64,000 bases of DNA from Neoceratodus forsteri (Eukaryota > Chordata > Ceratodontiformes > Ceratodontidae). The stretch is from positions 170,070,501-170,134,500 of the forward strand of contig CM028131.1 of the NCBI GenBank assembly GCA_016271365.2, in the 5' to 3' direction. The notes beneath the pieces are model-generated. The model was given only the letters and a program-made list of their open reading frames with translations. It did no database searches and had not been told where the DNA came from. Positions within the stretch are counted from its first letter, which is position 1. Each line of letters begins with the position of its first letter. Positions 1-11,637 of this stretch are shown in pieces. A program made the translations under genes and the position numbers.

Positions 1-560
1 GAACCCTCTCTAGTGTCATACAAGACATGAGATTATTAACCCTTCGGGAAATCAAAGGTGGAGATGGAGACATCCAGGCTTGCGCTATTGTTTTCTGGCC
101 ATTAATTAAAGCTAATGACCACAAAGAGGTACTGGTCTTCCCATCCGGATGATGTGGATCTGTCCCCAACAATAATTCTAAAGGTGATTTAGAAGGACTA
201 TACCCTTGGACTTTGCTCATTATCTGATGAACATTATACCAGAAGGGGGTAACTTTAGGGCAAGTCAATGCCACGTGAACAAAGTGTCCCTCTCCACTGA
301 TGCATTTTGGGCATTCCCTGGGCTTAGAGGCATCTATGGCATGTAACCTTAGGGGAGTGATGTAAGTTCTATAAAGAAAATTCATTTGAATTTGTCTGAG
401 CTTTTTACTGTGGGAGCAATAGTGGAGGTGAGAACAAGCCAAATACCATACTTTGGAATCAATATTAGTTAGCAAATCTCAGCTCCACTTATCTTTAATC
501 CCATCTGCAACCTGGCTGGATTGGCCTTGCATAATTTGATAGAATACTGAAAGTGTTTTT
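1..560 (-). pseudogene. L1-I ORF2 C-terminal region
   Basis: On the minus strand this translates, with frame changes, into the cysteine/histidine-containing C-terminal part of an L1 ORF2 protein. A stretch reading RECPKCISGEGHFVHVALTC (positions about 330-270) has the C-x2-C ... H ... C pattern typical of LINE C-termini that bind RNA. It is open in pieces only. It continues the reverse transcriptase to its right and is cut by the window edge. Confidence 0.7.
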
Positions 561-1170
561 TGTCCTGGCTGGGGTCTAAATATTTCCTCCTCAAAGGGGG
601 AGGGGGTGCCCACCCATTCTCAGGTGTTAAGGTTAGACCGAATCTTTGTCAAACTTAAAGGTAGACAAAGAAGTCTCAAGGCTATATACCCCATTCTTTG
701 CAGATGGAAGAAAAACTCTTTATTATTCCCACTTCATATAACTGATGTATAAAGACCAGGTCTTTTCACTTCCAGTCCAAGAGCCTTTGTATTAGGGATA
801 GGGAGCTCAACCCTCTGCTATGAATTATTGATATGAGGCAAGAGTATGATGAGTTATAGTGGTGGTGGTGATTTATATGCCTGTGGGCCTCAAGCCAGAC
901 CCCTCAAGCAGTGGCCGTAAAAGGATTTGTGGGTACTAGAGGAGGGGAGTTACCCAAAGGGTGTCATTCTTAAAAGTGCTCATAAGTGGGATAAAGGCAA
1001 GCTGTGCCACCTGGCAGTATCCCCGAGAGCTTGGTAGACTAGTCCCTCCTTCCCTGGGTAGTAACTGCAGGGTAGTTCTTTTGATTCTGGCATTCCTGCC
1101 ATGCCAGAGAAACCTATGTAGTAGCATGAAGGGACCTGAAGAGGACTCTTGGCAATCTGATGAGTAGTGA

Positions 1171-2735
1171 TTAGTATAGGTAAAGGCATCTAGGCAAGAC
1201 TGTCATCTTCACTATTCCCACTCTCCCCAATAGAGAAAGCATAAGTGCAGTCCATCTTTCGCAGTCTTCTGCTATCTTTAAAAGAAGGGGTTTGTAATTG
1301 AGTGCATAGAATGAGGCAATTTTTGCAGAGTGATTGACTCCAAGATATTTTATTCCATCTACCAATTGTAGGCCTCCTAAGTTAACAATTAACTGTGCTC
1401 TGTCCAAGGAGCCAGTTGGGAGCAGTTCACTCTTGGTCCAGTTCACTTTGCACCCTGAAAGATCCCTATACTTTCTCATTAGCTGGTGTACAGCCAGCAG
1501 GTCTTGTGCAGGACATTGCAGGTACAGCAGTAAATTGTCGTGTACACAGCTATTTTGTGCTCTACCACCCCCACAGGCCCCTTACCCCCCATGGACCATG
1601 AGGGCCACAGCCAGAGGTTCAAGTGACATCACATACTGCAGGGGAGACAGTGGATAACCCTTCCTGGTTCCACGGCCGAGACTGAACGGGGAGGTGATCA
1701 TACCATTCACTGCTATCTGAGCCTGGGGATTGGTATACAAAGTATGAACCCATTGTCTGAAGACAGGTCCCAGTCCCATTCTTCCCAAGGTTTCAAAAAG
1801 GTATCCCCACTCCACACAGTCAAAGGCCTCTCAGCGTCTAGTGCTAATACAGCCACTCCATGCCTATGCTTATTTTTGCTCCATCTGTAAATCACATTAA
1901 GAGTACGGTGGATGTTATGTTTCCCTGTTGCCCCTTAACAAAACCAGATTAGTCTGGGTGTATCAGGTCAGGCAGCAGAGAATCCAACCTAGTAGCCATT
2001 ATCTTTGCTAGAATTTTATAATCAGCGGTGAGCAGAGAAATAGGTCTTTAGGAGGTGCACCAAGCAGGATCCTTGCCTGGCTTGGGCAGGACAGTGATGG
2101 TGGCTGACCGTGCGGAGGGGGAGCACACCTTTCTCCAAGCTCTCAACCAGCATATAATAAAGCAGGTCTACTAGGGCTGAAGCAAAAATTTTAAAGTAAT
2201 CAATTGGTAGACCATCCAGCCTGGGCGCCTTACCCCCTTCAATGCCCTGAGGGCTGCTAGGACCTTTTGCTTTGCCAGTGGGGCGTCTAAGGCTTTAGAT
2301 TCTCCCTCACTTAGCTTCTGGAGTGTGATTTCTGAAAAGAAGGAATCAAACTCTTGTTGGGTTGGGGACTTCTCTGACGTATAAAGGGTTCCATAGAAGG
2401 CACCAAAGGCCGCCCCAATTTCCAAAGGGGCTTTGTACCAGTTGGCCGGTTTCAGTGTGTATCTCGTCCACATCTCTTTCAGCTTCCTTCCTCCTTAACT
2501 GTCATGCTAACAGTTCCCATCCCCCCATCTCCATCAAAATATGTCCCTGCATTAGCAAGCAGTATGGTTTGTTCAAGTTTCGATCTGGTCAGGGTGCTGT
2601 ACCTCCACTTAAGTTTTTGAATTATTCTATATAGTGGCATGGTGGGCTTCGTTCTATGGGCAGCCTCACAAGCTTCAATTTTGGATCTTAAAAAATCCAC
2701 TGCCCCCTCCTTGATCCTCCTGCAGTGGGCCAAGT
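1171..2735 (-). pseudogene. L1-I reverse transcriptase remnant
   Basis: Several minus-strand frames (2733-2479, 2473-2171, 1895-1582, 1479-1171) together give the linker and reverse transcriptase of L1 ORF2. Recognisable pieces are the linker block around residues SEGESKALDAPL, the palm segment ending GTRKGYPLSPLQYVMSLEPL, and the thumb-side segment beginning SGCKVNWTKSELLP followed by KYLGV. The catalytic YADD box near 1530 is no longer intact and falls at a frame change. The enzyme would have copied the element's RNA at a nicked target; here it is inactive. Confidence 0.8.
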
Positions 2736-2867
2736 AGGTCAGAGTTTGCCCTCTGATAAAAGCTTTAAGCGCCTCCCACCTAGTCTGGTGAGAAGTATCC
2801 CCCCTCCTGTTAAACTTTAGGAATTATTGAATGTGTTTGGACATTAGAGACATGTATTTTTGGTCTT

Positions 2868-3605
2868 TCAGCAACAAAGGATCCAACCGCCACTGCCTGG
2901 GTAACTGAGGTGAATCAGGGTGAGGGGCGTGGTTGGACAACAGAGTGAGGAGTATACTGCCTCACCTACCCCTACAATGAGTAAGGGAGAGACCAGTATT
3001 CTGTCCAGATGGGCATATGAGTGGTGGAAGTGACAGTAAAAACTATAGTCCCTCCCTGTGGGGTTAAGGTTCCTCCAAGCATCTATGAGGCCAACCTCCA
3101 CCTCCAGCTCCCTCATTGCCTTTGTATTTTTTGTGGGAGCGACTGGGATTACACTGGATCTGTCCAAGATGGTGTCTGTAATGCAATTAAAATCTCCCCC
3201 TAATATCCACGGCCCATCCCAGCTAGCCGAGTCTAAAGCTAGTTTTTGGAAAAAGCCTGGGTCTTCCACATTGAGGGCATAAACTGAACCTATGGACAGT
3301 GTGCCCAAGCCAGGGATCAACACCCTAGCCAATGCATACCTACCATGAGGTCCACTATCTGCTGCAAGATATTAACTTGGGAGCCTCATGGAAACCACAC
3401 AGACACCTGCCTTGCCTTTGATGAAAATGTGGAGGAGACCCATGTGCCCCCCAGGAATTCACCCGTCTTTAGTGCTTCCCTCGCTGTCATATGTGTCTCC
3501 TGCAAAAGGACTACTTGCCATTTGGACCTCTTAACTAGGTTAATAGCTTCTTCCTTTTAACAATCGACTTCAGTCCATTTATATTCCATGTTAAAACTCT
3601 GATAT
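2868..3605 (-). pseudogene. L1-I endonuclease remnant
   Basis: The minus strand shows the start of ORF2. A region reading VVLLQETH (about 3510) is the first metal-binding block of the apurinic-like endonuclease, and GGDFNC (about 3205) is a second block. AHLDRILVS (about 3000) is the conserved late block. The family nicks target DNA to prime reverse transcription. A 154-residue open frame (3332-2868) covers the second half; the first half is broken by stops. The frame begins near 3600 after an in-frame methionine. Confidence 0.8.
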
Positions 3606-4680
3606 TGTTATCCATTTTCAAAATTTGTGTACAGACCTCTACTTAATCGACCCACCTGTTTAAGTATATATAAAGCATGAACACTCCAGAAATCTCCATA
3701 TATGTCCACAAGAAATAAGCTGACTGCTCTGCACCTCACACTGGTAAAATCGCACAACCTTACCATGTTTTTATTCCTAATTAACAGATACCCATGCTCC
3801 CACCCTCCTACTTCTAAAATATTAGGTAGCCCGAAACACTTTCCGACCCAGACACAGTAGACAGCATTAATATGTGCCAGCCAAAAAGGAGTCAGATTCC
3901 CCCCGCTGCATCAAATAGAAGGAGTAACCCCTCCATCAACATCATAACTATACACCCCTTAACCATTAAAACATTTTAATTTACCCCCCCACCCCTCTTC
4001 AGGCACAATGGTGTCTGTACATAATCCCCTTGCAAACAACAGGCAGAAATTAGTATCATTATGGTACCTAAAAGCATAGTTAAGTAGCAATTTATGGCAC
4101 TGTATTGAAATGAAAGATATGCATCTGATAAGGCTGCTCTGTAAACAAATATTACACTGCCACTAAGATTCCACACTTGTGCTGAAAAATTAATAATAAT
4201 AAAGTCCTGTTCAATTTAACAAAAAGTAGAAAACAAATTAGGGTGTGTGGGCTTGTCCTCCATCGTAACAGTAATGTATTGACTGGCATGAGCCTTTCTA
4301 AGCTACCAGCCTATAATGTTACTAAATTATGAAGAGCAGACAAAAGTCAAACAATAAAGTCTAGTTTCTTCAGCAAGCGAGCCATTCGATGGGTTCTCCC
4401 CCATCACTATCCATGTCCCCAGACATGGTCAGGGGAGAATCGGCTCTAAGACTAGCCAAGGCCACGTTCTCTGTGCTTCCCGAAAAAGAAAATTGGACAG
4501 TTCACGTAACTTTCCCACCCTGCCGGTTATGCCAAAGAAAAGTTGAACTGCATGTCCCAAACAAATTCCGGGTAGAGTCCTAGCAAATGTTGCGCTAGTA
4601 TATCACCAGTTTTGTCCCAGACTGACTCAAGGTAAGGAAAATAAAGATCTAAGGGTTACACTTATCTGCTGGCTGCTTCA
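3606..4680 (-). other. AT-rich spacer between L1-I ORF1 and ORF2
   Basis: About 1.07 kb lies between the end of ORF1 and the recognisable start of ORF2. It is AT-rich with short stop-filled frames on both strands and no motif that I recognise. Classical mammalian L1 inter-ORF spacers are tens of bases, so this is either a family feature or a later insertion whose edges I cannot see. Confidence 0.4.
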
Positions 4681-5208
4681 TCAGTTCAGTGCAGCACGGT
4701 GCTTCTCCCTTCTGGACTCCTCTTCCTCCACCCATTTCTCCACGGCTTTAGGGCATGTAAAGAATTTTGGTGGCTGACCCACCTTGTAGATTCTGAGTTT
4801 AGCAGGATACATAAATGCAAATGACCATCCCAGCTTATACAGCTTTGCCTTAACTGAGTTAAATTTCTGCCTTTGCACCTTTAAGTCCTGACTATTATCT
4901 TGAAAAATATATACCTTGGTATTTTTGTAATAGAGTGGACCTTTATTCTTAGCTTTCTTTAGGATTGCCTCTTTATCAGTATACCTGAGATATTTATTTA
5001 AGCAGTGGCGTGGCCTTCCGCCAGGTTTTGGTGTTGGGCCCAGTCTGTGTGCTCTCTCCACTTCATATTTGGTGGCTTCTGCTGGTAGGCCTAGGTTCTC
5101 CATCAGCCAGTTGTGCAACTCTTTCTTGGGGTTGCAGCCTTCTGTGTCCTTGGGGAGACCAACTATATGCAAGTTTGAACACCTTGAATGGTTCTCCTGG
5201 TCATCCAC
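4681..5208 (-). pseudogene. L1-I ORF1 protein, RRM and C-terminal domains
   Basis: A 175-residue open frame on the minus strand. Residues 51-57 read ERAHRLG, the signature of the L1 ORF1 (transposase_22) RNA-binding core, and residues 134-140 read YPAKLRI, the conserved start of the C-terminal domain. L1 ORF1 forms trimers through an N-terminal coiled coil, coats L1 RNA and acts as a nucleic-acid chaperone. The coiled coil should lie upstream, where 5210-5640 on the minus strand gives Glu/Leu-rich but stop-broken frames. The frame is therefore the intact C-terminal half of a damaged gene, and its first methionine is not the original start. Confidence 0.85.
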
Positions 5209-5639
5209 TCAAGCAACCAGTTCCTCCATGGCCTTTTTCAAACCATTCCGTTCAGTGGTGACAACATTCAAGGAATCCTCTAACTCGCCCACCTGATGCT
5301 CCAGTTCAGATAGCTGCATCTAGTAGGTCACAGATGTCTCTATCAGGACAGTCACAATGCTCTGGAGGTGAGTGATTTATGCTGTGATGTTAATAAAGCC
5401 CACCTTCGTTTCTTGTTGCATCTGCACTAAAGTGGCCAGTGATTTTCAGAGTTCAGACATGCTGAAATCGGTCTTTTCAGAGATGCACGTGGTTTTGTGG
5501 TCTTGTGGCCCACTGCAGAGCTCATATCCTTTGCATGAGTCCTTAGGAGCTTGGATTGCCTCAAAATTTAACCTAGCTTCCTTTTTTTTTTTGGGGGTGC
5601 TCCTCCGCCAGGTATCCACCCTGCTCACAGCCCCAGTTT

Positions 5640-6160
5640 TCCACCAACTGTCACTTGGGACCCCTCGATCACCCCGGCTATTCCCCCCAGGAGGGTGGGG
5701 CCACAGAGCTGGGACCCCTATCCAGTCCCGGAACCAGTAACAGTTGAGGGACCCCAGTGGCAGTGTGAATCAAGCCGAGAAGGCTTCATAGCGGAGGTGC
5801 CCATTTTCCCATCATTAATTCTTCCGAAGAGTCGGACGTGCAATGACGTCAACGCACTAACGTGCAGACGTCTGCCGACTCCTCTCCCAATGTAGATGCC
5901 CGCGGTCTGCTGAACACCCAGCCTCTGCTGGGTGTCAGTACAGTGCAGTGCATGACTCTTTCCCACCCCGAAGGAAGGAGAGCTGTCGCAGGACGCTCAA
6001 TCCTCCCTTCCCCCTGCCAACCCCCGGCAACCTGAGTCCATTCCTGAACCCGGGTCGCCGGTGTGGTGCAAGGTGTGGCGTCCAGGCCTCAACCCTCAGT
6101 GCCACCGGGCCAGCTATCCTAGTTGTTTTTATGTTTACTGGTAGCCATGGACTCCAACGA
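5640..6160 (-). promoter_or_regulatory. CpG-rich 5' leader of L1-I
   Basis: This stretch is clearly richer in G+C and CpG than its surroundings, sits immediately upstream of the ORF1/coiled-coil region on the minus strand, and ends sharply near 6160. L1 elements carry an internal promoter in such a leader, so that role is inferred from position and composition. No individual factor site is claimed. Confidence 0.45.
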
Positions 6161-6314
6161 TGCTGAGGAAGTATTTTTCATAGCTGTTGCCAATGTCTAG
6201 CAGCCTTTTTAGACGATTATAATGCAGTGCCTGGAGGAGCTAGCTAAAAAGTGTCTGCCATGTTCTGTAGCTAGCCATGCCCCCAGTCTCAGAAGTCTTA
6301 GAGGCCAATAATCC

Positions 6315-7115
6315 GATCCCCTTAGACAAGGCACCTGGGCCGGATGGCTTCACCAATAATTTTTACTAAATTTTCTCCATTGAATTAGCACCGTTTTTAG
6401 CTCGATTTTATAATTACTGGTATTCTTCTGGTTTCTCTGCCTCTTCTTTCTCAGAAGCCTGGATTACGCTTCTCAAAAAACACGGTAAGGTTAATACACT
6501 CCCCGGTAGTTATAGACCCATCTCACTACTTAATTTTGACTTTAAAAGTCTTGCGAAAATCTTAGCTAGTAGATTGGCCATAGTTTGGGATTCTTTAAAC
6601 AGTCCTGTACAGGTGGATTTCATGAGTGGGTGCCTCTCCAGTGACCATTTGTGGAAATCACTCCAACTTATTTCTGCATCGGGGGAGTCCTGCCGTCCTG
6701 CTGGCTTGGTCTCCCTCCATGCGGAAAAAGCATTTGACCGCATTTTCTGACCCTTTCTTTTTTCTGTCTTATGCAAATTCGGTTTCCCTCAGGCCCTTAT
6801 AAACTGGATACAGCTCCTTTACAGCATACCAATCGCTCATATTTGGTGTAATGGCGTTTTGTCTGATCCCTTCCTCTTTTGCAGGGGTACAAGGCAGAGC
6901 TGTCCGCTATTGTCTTTCCTTTTTAATTCATATTTGGAACCGTTGCTTACCAGCCTCCAGAACAACTCTGTGATTAAAGGTGTTGTGGTGGGATGATCCA
7001 GCTACAAACTGTCTGCTTACACTGACAGTCTCTTACTTCATGTCGCTGACCTTTCCACCTCTATTCCTGCTGCTCTGGAGGAACTCGACAAATTTTCTTC
7101 GGTTTCCACTTATAA
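6315..7115 (+). pseudogene. L1-II reverse transcriptase remnant
   Basis: The plus strand reads KAPGPDGF (about 6325), then YRPISLLNFDFK (about 6510), then AEKAFDRI (about 6720). These are successive L1 reverse transcriptase finger and palm blocks. The block that should be YADD reads YTDS (about 7017), so the metal-binding second aspartate is lost. Opposite-strand open frames here are shadows. Confidence 0.8.
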
Positions 7116-7116
7116 A

Positions 7117-8640
7117 TTGAACCTAGGCAAAACTCAGGTTTTTCCCTTTAATAATCTGGTTCATAAATCGGATATTGTCTACATGGGCCTGTCCTGGGAG
7201 TCCTCTTCCTTGAAGTATCTTGGTATTAATATATATTGCTCCCTCAACTTAATGATAAAACAGAATATCTCTTCTCTATTATACTCTATCAAAGCTGACT
7301 TACATCGATGGTCGACCTTGCCCCTCTCCCTATGGGGATGTATTAATGTAATTAAAATGAATATTTTGCCCTGTTTATTATATTCCATAGGTATGCTTGG
7401 GATGTTTCTGTCCAAATCCTGGTTTTTACAAGTGCGGAGTGTGATTAATCATTTTCTCTGGAGGGGTCAGGCAGTCTGTCATTCTTATTTTAAGCTCAAG
7501 GCGCCCTAGCAGAATGGGGGACTCAACCTTCCTAATTTCTTCCTTTACTATTGTGCTTTTCATAGTAATAAATATTTTCAGTGGAGGCACTTTAATCCTA
7601 CCCAGAGTGCATCATCTTACTTCCCCCTCTGGCTTACTATTAAACATGCTTTATGTCACAGTGTAGACCTTCATCTATCTAATTTGCTGTACACTCAGCC
7701 TGCTCAACTCCCTGCTGCTCTTCGCTTTACCCCTATCAGCTGGTCTTTAAAAGCTCATCGGCAACTCTCCCTTTACCTAGGATTGAAGTGGTCACACCGT
7801 GCATCCCAACCCCTCCTTGGTAATCCCAATATTGGTATTGATTGGCGCCCTATTCTCCCCTCATTTTGTCCCCAGCTTCGAGAGGCCTCTCTGGCCTCTA
7901 TTATGGATGACAAGGGGGTTGTTCCCTTCCCAGCCATAGTGGAACACTTTCAGCTTTCTAAAACATCTTATTTCAAGTTATTTCACTTGTCCCATGCTCT
8001 CTCCTCACATTTGGGACCTCACCCATGGGCGCTTATGAAGTCATTTATTTCAGAGCACTTTTTTTCTATGATCTCACAACACCACTCTGTGTCTGGATTT
8101 TATAAGCTGTTTCAATCTCTCAACACACATACCCCATGAAGAATTTGTTATTGCTGGATGCAAGCCCTCAATCTGCTGGATTATCTTTCGACATGGCTCA
8201 AAGTTTAGTGGGACATGTATAAGTATGTAAAGCAAGACCGACTGTGCATCTCATACAGTTTCGCATACTCCATAACCTATATTATATCCCCGTCAAACTT
8301 CATAAAATGAGTAAACTGTCATCACCATTGTGTTCTCGCTGTGGTCAATAAAGTGATCATCTTCAACATATTCTGTGGGACTGTAGCAAGGTGGTTCCCT
8401 TTTGGTTGGCTATCCATTCTGCTCTTGAGCCCTTATTCAGGTTGGAGGACCTCTTCAGTCCGGCCATCTGCTTAATTGGTCATTACCCATCTGACTTAAT
8501 TGGCACTTGCAAGATGCATATGGCCTTAATTGTGACTACAGCTAAATTAATCATTTTACGCCACTGGACTGACGATGTGGTTCCCTCCTGTGCCGAGTGG
8601 CATTGTGAGATTCTAACCACTTTAATGTTAGAAAAATAGA
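7117..8640 (+). pseudogene. L1-II ORF2 thumb and C-terminal region
   Basis: Three plus-strand open frames (7117-7509, 7684-8139, 8391-8639) separated by stops form the part of L1 ORF2 after the catalytic palm. The first contains KYLGINIY, the conserved block after the palm, and ends in FLWRG, also typical of L1. The later frames correspond to the C-terminal region. It is continuous in order with the reverse transcriptase upstream. Confidence 0.75.
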
Positions 8641-8984
8641 TTGCCACTATAAACAAATGCTTGCATTTGTACCATGACAGATGGGAGAAACTCCATGTTT
8701 TGCTATCTCTGACCTCAGTGAACTCTTAGTACTGGGATGCCCTTTTCACTCTGAAGCCCCCCCTTAGGTATATGATATTCTGTGACTATTGCCCTCATGG
8801 TTGGGTTTGGGCTGTGGGTCGTGGGTGGGTGGGTGGGTGGTGATGTGTTTTTTCATGTTATTGTCTTGTTTATGCTGTTTTTCATATAGCTTATTGTAAC
8901 TGTTTGCTTTTATTTCTTGTTATTGTGATTGGATTGTTCTGTGTTTTAAAATCAATAAAGCATACTTAATTACAAAAAAAAAAA
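8641..8984 (+). other. L1-II 3' untranslated region and A-tail
   Basis: Non-coding sequence after the last L1-II frame contains a short GTGG/GGGT-repeat stretch near 8820-8845, a polyadenylation hexamer AATAAA near 8954, and ends in a run of A. This is the 3' end of the retrotransposed RNA. Confidence 0.7.
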
Positions 8985-9004
8985 CATTCTACCGCCTGAT
9001 TGAT

Positions 9005-9943
9005 CTACACTGGAATAATTTAATGACTTTAAGTACCTGGGAGTAACTCTGGATCCCTCACTCACATTCAGGACCCACACTGGCCTAGCAGTCCAAAAAG
9101 TAAACTAACATCTCAAGGTGTGCTACCTCCTTAAGCACCTCATAATCCCGGAAGCAAGACTAGCTGTGAGGAGGGGTACTCTTCTCCCTACACTAGAATA
9201 TTGTTCCCCTTTAATATCCCTCACATCTCTTCAACTACTCAGCCGTCTGAACACAGCATACAACAATATATGCAGATTTGTCATCCACACACCTTTCTGC
9301 AAACACCTCTGCTCCTTATATAGGTCTCTAGGATGGCTCCAACCCCCTCAGGGTCATAGGGAACTGATGTTAGGTTCTCTCATTTTCAAAACTCTTCACG
9401 CAGGGAATAAATCTCCACTGTTGGACCTGCTAACCACTAAAACTGACACACAAGAATTGAGATCCTACTCTGGTCATCTACTTATATGTCCGTGGTTACT
9501 CACAGATATGGGCTGAAGAGCCTTCTCATATGCCGCTCCTAAACTCTGGAACTCCCTTCCAGAGGAACTGCATACCCTCAACTCACTCCCTAACTTCAAA
9601 AGGCACTTCCTGAATGCACTATCATCCAAGGCACAATGTAACTGAGGCCCCTGATACTAGCTGGGCTGTTATGTGATGCTTCTGACAACTCTTGTGCCTC
9701 TAGATTTACCATGTACTGTATTATCTTTGCCACTGTGTTTTTGGAGGATTACTGTTGAATGCATTTTTATGCCTTTGTAGTCTTTGGAACGTCTAACCTT
9801 TTCTTTTTTATGATGGATGCTGTAAACTAGTGTTATATGTGCCATCTAGATGGCCAAGGTTATGCCTGAAAATGGTCCCTGGGATCAGTGTACTTACCCA
9901 GTTACCAAATACCATAAATAAATAAATAAATAAATAAATAAAA
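9005..9943 (+). mobile_element. L2-I: L2-like LINE 3' end
   Basis: The plus strand gives DFKYLGVTLDP (about 9020) followed by a 132-residue open frame (9118-9516) with the L2/CR1-group thumb and C-terminal region, then RAFSYAAPKLWNSLPEE (about 9510-9560) and a stop. The 3' UTR ends in a run of AAAT repeats (about 9913-9943), as L2-like elements do. Only the 3' third of an element is present. The 5' side directly follows the L1-II A-tail. Confidence 0.85.
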
Positions 9944-10410
9944 AAGTAACCGGGTTCAAAATAATTAATGTACTTGAACCACTGCAATTGAATCCGGTTC
10001 ACACTGAAACAGGAACTTAATTCAGAATGATTTTACATAAGCTTCCAATTAAGGAATACAGCATTGCTTTAACTGAAATTGGAGTTTGAACCTGATTCCA
10101 GCATGCATGTAAACAAAGCAATTGGTATTAATGAAATTTATTGATGTTTTAACCCTTGGGGTTTTTACATAAAAGAGTCAATTTTTGACCTTCTGTGACC
10201 TTCCATATAAAATATTAATTGTAACACTTCTTCTGCACTTATGCTTACATTTTGTTACAAAGAACAGGTAATGACATCAAGTTTATTACATTATATATGT
10301 GATGTAGAAATATTTAGTAGATATCTCCATGTACACTGTGAGCAATTATTAGCAGTACACTTTGGAGTGTTATCAACATGTATTGCTTCTCATTTCTCTA
10401 AATGGTCTTT
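9944..10410. other. Unassigned AT-rich interval
   Basis: No open frame of note, no recognisable repeat family and no RNA gene. It lies between two L2-like fragments. Confidence 0.4.
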
Positions 10411-11299
10411 TCTTAGTGGCGCCAGATGGGATAAACCCTTGGCTACTCAAAGCTGGAGCCCCTTCCCTCTCTAGACCCCTGACCTGGCTCATAAACAGAT
10501 CCCTACAGGAAGGAATCATTCCCGACCAGTTGAAACAGGTCAACATGGTCCCAATCCACAAAGGTGGCCCCAGGGAAAATATAAGCAATTACAGGCCTAT
10601 CTCCTAGCTCTACACACTTGCTAAACTACAAGAAAGGTTAGTCTATGACCAACTCCGTGACTATTTGGAGGCTCATCAGCTTCTAGCTCCCTCACAACAC
10701 AGATTTAGACTTAACCACGGGACTGACACAGCCCTTACCAACTTCTCTAATGATGTACTCAGAGCAATGGATAATGGGACACCCATGGGTGCTGCCTTTA
10801 TTGACTTGTCCAAGGCATTTGACCTTGTAGACCACAAACTCCTGCTACTAAAGCTGAACAAAATGAGCTTAGACCCCCTTGCCCTAAAATGGTTTGGGAG
10901 CACTTATCTGGCCGGACACAGCGGGTCATCTGGAAGGGAGCCATATCAGGTCCACTACCCCTTAAAAAGGGTGTGCCACAGGGCTCAATCCTTGGCCCCA
11001 TCCTTTTCTACTTGTTTACCAAAGACCTAAATACCCACTGTGGGGGTAGCTCGGTCATTCATTATGCGGATGACACCGTCATCTACCGATCCTTGAGCAA
11101 TGTGTCAGCTCTTGGTCCCCTCCTCCAAGGTGACCTCACATCACTTGAGGCATGGCTGAGTGTCAATAGAATGGTACTAAATCCTGACAAAACCAAGGCG
11201 GTGCTATTTGGGCACAGATCCCTGGGTCATGATAGGACTACATCCTTGCAACTCACCTCAATCTCTGGAAGCAGCATAGAGGTAGTGCCCTCCTTAAAA
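10411..11299 (+). mobile_element. L2-II (outer element), 5' part
   Basis: The plus strand carries an L2-like reverse transcriptase: APDGINPWLLK (about 10420), NYRPIS (about 10590), AAFIDLSKAFDLVDH (about 10793), GVPQGSILGPILF (about 10970), then YADDTVIYR (about 11062). A frame change separates the part ending near 10900 from the part after it. The coding sequence stops at residues SLK at 11299, exactly where a SINE begins. It resumes in frame with YLGLTLD at 31382. The element is 5'-truncated near 10411. Confidence 0.88.
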
Positions 11300-11548
11300 G
11301 TCAGTGGCTCAGTAGGTAGCACACCCACCTCTGAGGCTGGGAGATCAGAGGGCTGTGGGTTCAGTTCCCACATCTAGCACTTGGGTTAATATCCCAGTAC
11401 TGACACTGTAGTGCAGCATGAGAGGGGTGCTGCACTTCTGAGGTGCCATCTTTTGGATGAGACGTTAAACTGAGGTCCCATCTGCCTGGATTGGTAGTAG
11501 TTCAGGTGGATGTTAAAGATCCCATGGCACTTACTGAAAAGAGTAGGG
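11300..11548 (+). mobile_element. tRNA-derived SINE family A, copy 1, 5' part
   Basis: A tRNA-like head (A-box-like GGCTCAGTAGGTAGC at about 11306, B-box-like GGGTTCAGTTCCC near 11360) is followed by the body with the pattern GTAGTGCAG ... GGATGAGACGTTAAAC ... GATCCCATGGCACTTA. That body is familiar from SINEs and LINE 3' ends of fish, sharks and amphibians. The copy is cut at about 11548 by the 3' end of a Tx1 element; the rest of the SINE appears at 31271-31381. A second, uncut copy lies at 57015-57412. Confidence 0.85.
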
Positions 11549-11637
11549 AAAGTTTTATTGCAACATAAATCGTACATTAATAAACAAAACAGGATTAAAA
11601 AAAAAAAGAAAACATGGAATAACTAATTTACAAACAT

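Larger units (their letters stand above)
1..6175 (-). mobile_element. L1-I: near full-length, decayed L1 LINE
   Basis: Read on the minus strand, this stretch gives in order a CpG-rich leader, a coiled-coil plus ORF1 region, an AT-rich spacer, an apurinic-type endonuclease, reverse transcriptase and an L1 C-terminal region that runs off the left edge. The gene order, the ORF1 type and the absence of any other gene identify an L1-clade non-LTR retrotransposon. All domains contain stops or frame changes, so it is a fossil. The left end, polyA tail and target duplication lie outside the window. The right limit near 6175 is where CpG-rich leader sequence stops, and is approximate. Confidence 0.85.
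6270..8984 (+). mobile_element. L1-II: 5'-truncated L1 LINE
   Basis: A plus-strand L1 ORF2 begins abruptly inside the reverse transcriptase and continues through the C-terminal region and a 3' UTR. It ends with AATAAA-containing sequence and a run of ten A at about 8974-8983. The 5' truncation plus A-tail is the usual product of L1 insertion. I could not find a convincing target-site duplication. The copy is full of stops and frame changes. Confidence 0.85.
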
